Shown here: one piece after another, positions 1-5,699 of the stretch
Position numbering within the stretch: the stretch's first letter is position 1
How the letters are laid out: each line of letters opens with the position of its first letter
Source of the DNA: Treponema sp.
GTDB taxonomy: Bacteria > Spirochaetota > Spirochaetia > Treponematales > Breznakiellaceae
DNA length: 7,151 nucleotides
Reading direction: 5' to 3'
Assembly (NCBI GenBank): GCA_031275535.1
Contig: JAISOR010000181.1
Coordinates: 1-7,151 of the forward strand
The notes under the pieces: generated by a model
What the model was told of the DNA's origin: nothing
The model's input: the letters and a program-made list of their open reading frames with translations, nothing else
Database searches by the model: none
Made by a program: the position numbers and the translations under genes

Positions 1-2
1 AA

Positions 3-107
3 GAAAAAACTGTTGAAATAGCCCGTAATCTCAAAAAACTCGGCCTGCCGCCGGAACAGATAGTTGCGGCTACCGGCTTGACGGAGCAACAGATTAAGGG
101 GCTGTAA
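3..107 (+). CDS. C-terminal tail of a probable Rpn/PD-(D/E)XK transposase-family protein (5' partial)
   Basis: An open frame enters from the left edge and ends at TAA 105-107, giving 34 visible residues. The fragment reads as a short basic helix (ARNLKKLGL) followed by a helix-turn-helix-like segment (PPEQIVAATGLTEQQIKGL). Many bacterial proteins annotated as Rpn-family recombination-promoting nucleases or PD-(D/E)XK nuclease-family transposases end with this pattern: an alternating-charge helix, then L-x-x-E-Q-I-x-x-x-T-G-L-x-x-x-x-I. The catalytic nuclease domain lies outside the window, so the assignment rests on the tail alone. It is the only rightward gene and converges on the larA-like gene with 17 bases between the two stop codons, so it is not part of the leftward operon. 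Alternatives are any other protein with a similar C-terminal DNA-binding-like tail. Confidence 0.6.
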   Translation, partial: EKTVEIARNLKKLGLPPEQIVAATGLTEQQIKGL

Positions 108-114
108 AACCATT

Positions 115-138
115 CGGCCCGGTTTTATACCTGGGCCG
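115..138. terminator. GC-rich hairpin between convergent genes, weak terminator candidate
   Basis: CGGCCC at 115-120 is the inverse of GGGCCG at 133-138. On the plus strand two more pairs (one G-T) extend the stem to eight pairs around an eight-base loop. On the minus strand the G-T becomes an A-C mismatch, leaving six solid pairs. The stop codon of the larA-like gene (125-127) lies in the loop. After the stem the minus strand has only a short TTTT and the plus strand has none, so it is a poor intrinsic terminator in either direction. Its position between convergent stop codons is the main support. Confidence 0.3.
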
Positions 139-1390
139 GCTCGGGGACCGTAACGCAGCCATCGGGGAGGATGAGGATCTTGGGGACCCTCCCCTGGGTT
201 CCCGCCTTTTCCATCGCTTCGTTTAGCGCTTCCTGGGGGGACGCGGCCTTTTCTATGAACAGGCTTTTTAATCGTTCTTCCGGCAGTTCCGTAACGGCCT
301 TTATATGCGCCCGCTCCGAGACCGCGGCCATCTTTGCGGCCTTGTGATACCCCAGCTTATACCCGGCTTCGATCTTCCTAAGGGCCTCCGCGGGACTCGA
401 TGCCTGGGCTAATAACTGTGCATAGGCCTCGTCCCCTATACCGTCCCGGCAGGAAGAAACCAGGATCAGGGTTCCCCCGTCTTTTAGCGCCATCCCTCCG
501 TTGTCTATCGCCTTTTGTGACTGGTACAGATCAATATCCATGGGAAATTTCGCCACCGATACCACGATATCCGCCCGGGCGGGAACCGAAACGCAGAAAA
601 TTTTCCGGGCTATTTCCACCGCCGCATAAAACGAAGTGAGGATATCCCCGGCGCATACCGCAGCCACCCCCTGGTCCTTATCCAGGACCGTCATAAGGGA
701 ATATACCGGCGCCTTGATCAGCGGCAGGGCGTCCATCATATCTTCATGGACCGGGTTCCCCTCCAGGGCAAGGGAGCGGGCCCGGGGGGACAGGGCCTGT
801 TTGTGATTGGCCTGGATGGTTCTATAGGCGGCGATTCCCGGCAAAAAGGCCTTGCGGCCCCCGGTAAAACCCGCAAAGTAATGGGGTTCCACGCTGCCCG
901 TAATGATGATCCGGTCCGCATCGAAGATCCGCTTGTTCAGCAGGATGGGGGTCCCGTTCCGGGTGAACCCTAAATCCGCCATATCCTCCTCATGCCTGGC
1001 GTCATGGGGGATACACCGGGATCGGAGGAGGGTAAAATGGGGCCCCAAAATCTGCCGGTATTCTTCTTCCGTGGGAGCGCGGTGGGCCCCGGTGGCCACC
1101 AGGAGGCTTATGTTTTCTTTCCTTATCTTTGCGTCCCCTAAAACAGGGAGCAGGGCGCTTAAAATCGCCCCCGTCGGCGTGGGACGGGTAGCGTCATTTA
1201 TGATAATAAGGACCCTGGCCCCCCCCGCAAGAAACGCCGCCAGGCTCCGGGGCTGTTCAAGGGCCTTTTTAAAAACCGTGTCCGGGTCTTCCGCCAGGGA
1301 AAACCCATTTGGCTCCGCCACGGCCAGGAGGTTTTCGTCGGGAAACTCCAGGGGAAAGGTTCTGCCCAGATAGGGGAGCTCTATTTTCAC
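125..1390 (-). CDS. larA: LarA-family nickel-dependent 2-hydroxyacid racemase/epimerase
   Basis: This 421-residue protein has the full LarA (lactate racemase, DUF2088) architecture and length. The known LarA reaction uses a nickel-pincer nucleotide to move hydride off and back onto an alpha-hydroxyacid carbon. Residues matching those described for Lactobacillus plantarum LarA appear in order with near-constant spacing: D66 and R69 in NDATRP, H103 in ATGAH, H170 in EPHYFAGF, K180 in GGRK (the pincer-attachment lysine), H196 in QANHK, and Q290 and K293 in LYQSQK. The start is GTG (1388-1390), one base after the malic enzyme stop and behind an AAGGGGG ribosome site, so it is probably translationally coupled to that gene. 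It is the last gene of the leftward operon. LarA homologues racemise lactate, malate, phenyllactate or sugar acids, so the substrate is open; malate is attractive from context. The cofactor genes larB, larC and larE are not in the window. The family is secure, the substrate is not. Confidence 0.88.
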   Translation of the reverse strand: MKIELPYLGRTFPLEFPDENLLAVAEPNGFSLAEDPDTVFKKALEQPRSLAAFLAGGARVLIIINDATRPTPTGAILSALLPVLGDAKIRKENISLLVATGAHRAPTEEEYRQILGPHFTLLRSRCIPHDARHEEDMADLGFTRNGTPILLNKRIFDADRIIITGSVEPHYFAGFTGGRKAFLPGIAAYRTIQANHKQALSPRARSLALEGNPVHEDMMDALPLIKAPVYSLMTVLDKDQGVAAVCAGDILTSFYAAVEIARKIFCVSVPARADIVVSVAKFPMDIDLYQSQKAIDNGGMALKDGGTLILVSSCRDGIGDEAYAQLLAQASSPAEALRKIEAGYKLGYHKAAKMAAVSERAHIKAVTELPEERLKSLFIEKAASPQEALNEAMEKAGTQGRVPKILILPDGCVTVPEPAQV

Positions 1391-1391
1391 G

Positions 1392-2846
1392 TCACCCCCT
1401 TACGGCTTCAATGGCTTTTTGCAGGGCATCGGCCAGGAGGGAATCCGGCGGCTCCCGGATGTGACCCGATTGCTTCATATCCTCTACCAGTTTACGGGTC
1501 TCCATAATATCCGCCTTTGCGCGCCGGTATACCTCGTCCCAGGAAAGCTCTATCCGGGCTACGCCCTCCTTGACCGCCTGCTGGGCCACATCGGCGGCCT
1601 CCTGGGCAAAAACCTCGGTCTCTTCCATGGTGGCGATGATATTGTCCGGCGTAATGCCCCGCTTCCCGGAGAATTCGGCGATGGAGTGGGCGCAGCGGAT
1701 GGCCATGCCGTCGGTGATCTTCCTGGCCCGGACCAAAAGCGCGCCCTTGAGGATGCCGGGAAAGCAAACCGAATTGTTTACCTGGTTGGGAAAATCCCCC
1801 CTGCCGGTAGCCACAATAAAGGCGCCCTCTTCCTTGGCCGCATAGGGCCAGATCTCCGGGACCGGATTCGCGCAGACAAAGACGATGCCCTTGGAAGCCA
1901 TGGAACGGATCCATTCCCGCTTTACCGTATCCGGGCCGGGGCTGGAGAGGGCTATGAGTACATCGGCCCCCTTCATGGCCTCCTCTATGGAAGCTGTTCT
2001 TCCGGGGTTGGTTTTTTCACAGAGTTCCCACTTCCGGTAATTCCGCTTATCATTTTTGATATCCTCCCGCCCCGCGTGGAGGGAGCCCTTGGTATCAAAG
2101 ATGGTCATCCTGGCAGGGTCGCCGCCGTCGGTCAGAATGAGCCGGGCGATGGTGGTGTTGGAGGCCCCGGCGCCAAGGAGGACTATCCTGGCGTCCCCTA
2201 TTTTTTTGCCCGCCAGTTTTAGGGCATTGATGAGCCCCGCCAGGGTGACACAGGCGGTCCCCTGGGCGTCGTCATGCCAGACCGGAATATCGCAGGCTTC
2301 CCTCAGTTCATCCAGGACCTTGAAACAATTAGGCTGGCTAATATCCTCCAGATTGATGGCTCCAAAGGAGTGCTGGACCATCTTTACCAGTTCTATCAGT
2401 TTATTGGGATCGTTCTTTCCGTCGGGTCCTCTGGAATCCACACAGAGGGCCACCGAATCCACCCCGCCCAGATACTTCATGATCATGGCCTTCCCTTCCA
2501 TAACCCCCAGCCCGCCGGGAGGGGTGCAGTCCCCGTCACCCAGGACCCGGGTAGAATCGGACACCACCGCCACCAGGTTCCCCCGGTTAGAAAGGGCAAA
2601 GGATTCATCGTTATTATCCCGAATGGCGGTGGAGATCTTCGACACCCCCGGGGTATACCAGACATTGAACCAGTTAAGGCCGTATATGCCGCATTTGGGC
2701 AGGGTCTGCATTTTGCCCCCGTAGAAACGATGGGCCTCGTAGGAGAGGTTTTTGAGAAACAGGGTCTTGGCCTGGGCCTTCTTTTCCTCCGTAAAGTCCG
2801 CGGGAAAGAGGGCGTCCAGATTTTTCAAAGTGGGATCGATTTTCAT
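1392..2846 (-). CDS. Malic enzyme (malate dehydrogenase, oxaloacetate-decarboxylating)
   Basis: This 484-residue cytosolic enzyme would oxidatively decarboxylate L-malate to pyruvate and CO2, reducing NAD(P). The N-terminal catalytic domain carries Y64 in YTPGV (general acid), VSDSTRVLG at 95-103, K119 in VMEGKA (general base), and metal ligands E167-D168 in INLEDI and D192/D193 in HDDAQGTA. The Rossmann domain has GAGASN at 225-230 and D251 at the end of the second strand (IFDTKG). FPNQVNNS near 352-359 and FPGI close the active site. The motif HDDAQGTA differs from the more usual HDDQHGTA, and the protein is longer than the roughly 390-residue simple bacterial enzymes, mainly through a polar, helical C-terminus (about 430-484). 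There is no phosphotransacetylase domain. An AAGGA site (2854-2858) lies seven bases before ATG 2846, and the preceding transketolase subunit stops one base upstream. Cofactor preference is uncertain, although D251 leans towards NAD. The fold and reaction class are confident. Confidence 0.9.
   Translation of the reverse strand: MKIDPTLKNLDALFPADFTEEKKAQAKTLFLKNLSYEAHRFYGGKMQTLPKCGIYGLNWFNVWYTPGVSKISTAIRDNNDESFALSNRGNLVAVVSDSTRVLGDGDCTPPGGLGVMEGKAMIMKYLGGVDSVALCVDSRGPDGKNDPNKLIELVKMVQHSFGAINLEDISQPNCFKVLDELREACDIPVWHDDAQGTACVTLAGLINALKLAGKKIGDARIVLLGAGASNTTIARLILTDGGDPARMTIFDTKGSLHAGREDIKNDKRNYRKWELCEKTNPGRTASIEEAMKGADVLIALSSPGPDTVKREWIRSMASKGIVFVCANPVPEIWPYAAKEEGAFIVATGRGDFPNQVNNSVCFPGILKGALLVRARKITDGMAIRCAHSIAEFSGKRGITPDNIIATMEETEVFAQEAADVAQQAVKEGVARIELSWDEVYRRAKADIMETRKLVEDMKQSGHIREPPDSLLADALQKAIEAVRG
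1395..1401 (-). promoter_or_regulatory. Ribosome binding site setting the GTG start of the larA-like gene
   Basis: The minus strand reads AAGGGGG four bases before GTG 1390-1388. The site lies in the last codons of the malic enzyme gene. No ATG is near, so this purine run supports the GTG start and coupled translation. Confidence 0.6.
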
Positions 2847-2847
2847 G

Positions 2848-3807
2848 TTATCTTCCTTGTTTTAGTTTTAAAGCCGCCCGCACAATGTCCTCTGCCCGGA
2901 GGCCATAATGTTCCATAAGATAATCCTGGGGGCCTACGGAGCCGAATTCATCCTGAACCCCGTGTTTGTGCATCCTGGCGGGGACGCCGCTTTCGAGGAG
3001 CGCGGCCCCCACGGCGTCTCCCAGTCCGCCGATGATGTTGTGGTTTTCGCTTGTCAGGATCGCGCCGGTTTCCTCCGCGCATTGGATGACCAGGCGGGTA
3101 TCCAGGGGTTTAACGGTATACATATCCACAACCCTGGCCTTGATCCCCCTTTCTTCCAGCATGGCCGCGGCCTTGAGGGACTCCCCCACCATGAGCCCGC
3201 AGGCGATGATGGTAAGATCCGTCCCTTCCCGGAGGATTTCTCCCTTACCGATGGTGAATACGTGATCCCCGCTGTAGAGGGAGGGATAGTTCTTGCGGGT
3301 GGTTCTAAAATAGATAAGCCCCTGCATGTCTTTGGTGATCCGCATAAGCTGTTCCAGCATAAGGCCGTCGCTGATCTCTATTACCGTGCTGTGGGGAACC
3401 GCCCGCATCAGGGCCATATCCTCAAAGGGCATGTGGGTGCCGCCGTTAAAGGCCGCGGTTACCCCCGGATCGGATCCAAAAACCCGGACGCTGTTTCCCG
3501 CATAGCCGATGGATAAAAATATCTGATCGTAACTGCGCCGGGAAGCGAAGGGTCCGAATGAATGGGCATAGGGTTTTTTGCCCCCCGCGGAAAGGCCCGC
3601 GGCGATCCCCATCATATTTGCCTCGCTGACGCCGCAGTTTATGGCCTGCCGTTTGTTCCGTTTCCAGAATCCGGAGGTCCCAAAGGAATTCATCAGATCC
3701 GCATCGAGATATACTACATCGGGGTCCTCATTACAGAGTTGTTCTATTACCCGGCCAAAGACATTTTTGTAGACCTCTTTGTCCATGCTGCCGTCGTAAA
3801 TAATCAT
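2848..3807 (-). CDS. Transketolase, C-terminal subunit (split enzyme)
   Basis: These 319 residues cover the pyrimidine-binding and C-terminal domains of transketolase, and the preceding gene supplies the diphosphate-binding domain. Together they should transfer two-carbon ketol units between sugar phosphates using thiamine diphosphate. Visible landmarks are CGVSEANMMGIAAGLS at 58-73, whose E62 is the glutamate that activates the cofactor; SFGPFASRRSYDQI at 83-96; GGTHMPFEDMALMR at 122-135 (H125, E129, D130); R168 in YFRTTRKNYP, in the substrate-phosphate region; and the C-terminal SENHNIIGGLGDAVG at 253-267. The start ATG 3807 overlaps the N-subunit stop in ATGA, and GGGAGG (3815-3820) lies seven bases upstream. 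A second in-frame ATG (3784-3786) has no such site, so the first is preferred. Split transketolases occur in archaea and in accessory bacterial pathways such as those for apiose or sulfoquinovose, so the acceptor substrate need not be a pentose phosphate. A 1-deoxyxylulose-phosphate synthase is unlikely on motif grounds. Confidence 0.9.
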   Translation of the reverse strand: MIIYDGSMDKEVYKNVFGRVIEQLCNEDPDVVYLDADLMNSFGTSGFWKRNKRQAINCGVSEANMMGIAAGLSAGGKKPYAHSFGPFASRRSYDQIFLSIGYAGNSVRVFGSDPGVTAAFNGGTHMPFEDMALMRAVPHSTVIEISDGLMLEQLMRITKDMQGLIYFRTTRKNYPSLYSGDHVFTIGKGEILREGTDLTIIACGLMVGESLKAAAMLEERGIKARVVDMYTVKPLDTRLVIQCAEETGAILTSENHNIIGGLGDAVGAALLESGVPARMHKHGVQDEFGSVGPQDYLMEHYGLRAEDIVRAALKLKQGR

Positions 3808-4664
3808 GGATGATCCTCCCTATTTAACGCGGCAATTACCTGTTCCATATGGCTTATCGATTTTTCCAGAATCTCCCCCTCAAACACGATGTGGTGGTTT
3901 AATTCGATCTCTTCAACATAGGGAACCCCCGCGCCCTTCCTGGTATTAAGGACAATGCAGGAGGGACGGCCCTTTTCCTCCCGGGCCTTCTCAATCGCCA
4001 GGGCGATAGGTTCCACGTCGTTCCCCTCAATGCTCTGGGCATACCAGCCAAAGGCGGTGAATTTCGCCGCCACATCGGCAAGATCGAGGACCTCCTCGGT
4101 TTTCCCGTCCAACTGCTTATGGTTATAATCCACAAACCAGATAAGATTGTCCAGTTTCTGCTGGGGCGCGAAGAGGGCGCCCTCCCAGGACTGGCCCTCG
4201 TTCAGTTCCCCATCCCCGGTAACAAGATAGGTCCGGCTTGCCATGCCGTCCATCCGCTGGGCCAGGGCAAGCCCTATGGCGGTGGATACCCCCTGCCCCA
4301 GGGACCCGGTGGTCATATCAATGCCCGGGGTGAGCTTCCGGTCGCAATGGCTTGGCAGGCTTGTTCCCGGCTGATTCAGGGTTTTAAGTAACTCTATACC
4401 AAAGAAACCCTTTAGGGCAAGGACCGAATAAAGGGCGGGCCCGGCGTGTCCCTTGGACATAACCAGCTTATCCCTTAGGGGCCAATCCGGATTCCGGGGA
4501 TCAATGCGCATGGCCCGCCCGTACAGGACCGCCAGGGTTTCCACAATGCTCAGGGCGCCGCCCAGATGGCCGAAGCCCCGGGCGCCGATACACTTAATAG
4601 TTTCCAGCCTGATCCGGGCGGCAAACTTTTTAAGCTCCCCTATTTCCTGTTTAGTAATGCTCAT
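3804..4664 (-). CDS. Transketolase, N-terminal (thiamine diphosphate-binding) subunit
   Basis: This 286-residue protein is the diphosphate-binding half of a split transketolase. Conserved points run in the family order: H33 in GHLGGALS, H73 in MSKGHAGPALYS, TTGSLGQG at 118-125, the metal/diphosphate motif GDGELNEGQSWEG at 150-162 with N181 in VDYNHKQLDG completing it, and H257/H258 before FEGE near the end. The length matches stand-alone N-terminal subunits, and the missing second half is the next gene, sharing a 4-base ATGA overlap. That arrangement indicates a designed two-subunit enzyme rather than a recent frameshift, because both halves have their own start and ribosome site. ATG 4664 lies six bases after the GAPDH stop, with GGAAG about nine bases upstream, a weaker site than its neighbours have. 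The substrate pair cannot be read from the sequence; linkage to GAPDH and PGK suggests that glyceraldehyde 3-phosphate or another aldose phosphate is a product. Confidence 0.9.
   Translation of the reverse strand: MSITKQEIGELKKFAARIRLETIKCIGARGFGHLGGALSIVETLAVLYGRAMRIDPRNPDWPLRDKLVMSKGHAGPALYSVLALKGFFGIELLKTLNQPGTSLPSHCDRKLTPGIDMTTGSLGQGVSTAIGLALAQRMDGMASRTYLVTGDGELNEGQSWEGALFAPQQKLDNLIWFVDYNHKQLDGKTEEVLDLADVAAKFTAFGWYAQSIEGNDVEPIALAIEKAREEKGRPSCIVLNTRKGAGVPYVEEIELNHHIVFEGEILEKSISHMEQVIAALNREDHP
3815..3820 (-). promoter_or_regulatory. Strong ribosome binding site for the transketolase C-terminal subunit
   Basis: GGGAGG on the minus strand lies seven bases before ATG 3807, within the end of the N-subunit gene. 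It decides the upstream ATG over the internal one at 3784-3786 and supports balanced production of both subunits. Confidence 0.65.
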
Positions 4665-4670
4665 GGTCTT

Positions 4671-5696
4671 CTACTTCCATTTTCCCAGGCCAAGGTACTT
4701 ATTCGTCTCCGCGGTTCCCGAGGCGGAATCCCCCTGCATTTTCAGGGCCGCCCGGATGGCGTCCATGGTTTCCGGGATGGTAACCGATTCCTGGGGGATA
4801 TTGATGGCATACATGATATTGTCGCCGCTCTCCACAATGCTGTCTTCCCAGAGGCCGATCTCATACATATCGCCCCGGGGATTTCCCAGATCCCGGGCAT
4901 AGCGGAAAAAGGAGGCGTTCCCCAGGAAACCGTCATCGATGCGGACCACCCTGATACGGTTATGGGTGTTAAAGGCCGCCAGGGCCATGTCCTTGGTGAT
5001 CCTGCCGTTTTTGCCGTGGGCCACCACGGTTATGATATGCCCGTGGGTAACCGGGGTATGCACCAGGATCCCCGTGGCTTCGATGTGGGGCATGATGGTC
5101 TCGAGGTCCACCGCCTGATGGGAGGGGGCCTTGTCGATTTGCAGCGCATTGGTCAGGCCCCGGTGATAGTCCCCGGGGTCCGCCACCCGGCGGATAATGG
5201 TAATGGCCACCCGGTCAAGGCCGTACCTTCTGTCCAGGCAGTCCACGGAACGGATAAGGCCCGTGGTATTACAACTGGTCAGTTTAAGGTACTTCGCCCC
5301 CAGGCCCTTCTCGTAATTGGCGTATCCATGGAAGAAGACATCCGCCACGGCGTTCTTCTCCCCCCCCTGGAAAACAGCCCGGACCCCGGCTTTCTCGTAG
5401 AGGGCCTTGTTCTTAACCCCAACCCCGCCGGGGGACGAATCGAGCATGATGTCAACCTTCCCGATAAGATCCTCAAAACTACCCTGTACCGGGATCCCCA
5501 GGGCCTCGAATTTTGATCTATCCGCCCCTTCGACCAGATAGAGATTATAGGGCATGCCCCGTTCTTTGAGGGCCCGGATGGAAAGGGTTGGCGCCAGGTC
5601 CGCAATGCCTACCAATTCCATGTCTTTCTGCCGGGCCACGCCATCCGCTAAACGTTGTCCTATGACGCCGTATCCTGCTACACCGACTTTTACCAT
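4671..5696 (-). CDS. gap: Type II (archaeal-type) glyceraldehyde-3-phosphate dehydrogenase
   Basis: This 341-residue protein matches the archaeal phosphorylating GAPDH family rather than the ordinary bacterial one. It would oxidise an aldehyde phosphate (normally glyceraldehyde 3-phosphate) with phosphate and NAD(P) to the acyl phosphate. The N-terminal Rossmann motif is GYGVIGQR (8-15). FQGGEKNAVADV (109-120) and LTSCNTTGLIRS (139-150) are hallmark stretches of the archaeal type, with C142 the catalytic cysteine. RRVADPGDYHRG (169-180) and PSH at 191-193 form the phosphate/substrate region, and H218/H220 in THGH supply the expected catalytic histidine. At the end of the second strand (GIADLAP) D33 sits where archaeal NADP-using enzymes often have lysine, suggesting NAD preference. 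A strong AAGGAGAT site precedes ATG 5696, and the PGK gene stops three bases upstream. The companion archaeal-type PGK would use its product directly. The family call is strong; a substrate other than glyceraldehyde 3-phosphate (for example erythrose 4-phosphate) cannot be excluded. Confidence 0.88.
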   Translation of the reverse strand: MVKVGVAGYGVIGQRLADGVARQKDMELVGIADLAPTLSIRALKERGMPYNLYLVEGADRSKFEALGIPVQGSFEDLIGKVDIMLDSSPGGVGVKNKALYEKAGVRAVFQGGEKNAVADVFFHGYANYEKGLGAKYLKLTSCNTTGLIRSVDCLDRRYGLDRVAITIIRRVADPGDYHRGLTNALQIDKAPSHQAVDLETIMPHIEATGILVHTPVTHGHIITVVAHGKNGRITKDMALAAFNTHNRIRVVRIDDGFLGNASFFRYARDLGNPRGDMYEIGLWEDSIVESGDNIMYAINIPQESVTIPETMDAIRAALKMQGDSASGTAETNKYLGLGKWK

Positions 5697-5699
5697 TTT

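Noticed and set aside
1419..2222. Long open frame on the plus strand opposite the malic enzyme
   Set aside because: It lies wholly opposite a strongly supported gene, its protein shows no recognisable domain, and long antisense frames are expected in GC-rich DNA.
2908..3516. Open frame on the plus strand opposite the transketolase C-subunit
   Set aside because: It lies entirely opposite a gene with intact catalytic motifs, and its glycine/histidine/proline-rich translation is typical of an antisense shadow.
3784..3786. Alternative internal ATG start for the transketolase C-subunit
   Set aside because: No ribosome site precedes it, whereas ATG 3807 has GGGAGG at seven bases and a coupled ATGA overlap.
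3804..3807. Transketolase halves as products of a frameshift in a once-single gene
   Set aside because: The downstream half has its own ribosome site and start, and both lengths match known stand-alone subunits.
4566..5516. 316-codon open frame on the plus strand opposite GAPDH and the transketolase N-subunit
   Set aside because: It spans parts of two well-supported minus-strand genes and has no family motifs; a GC-rich antisense shadow.
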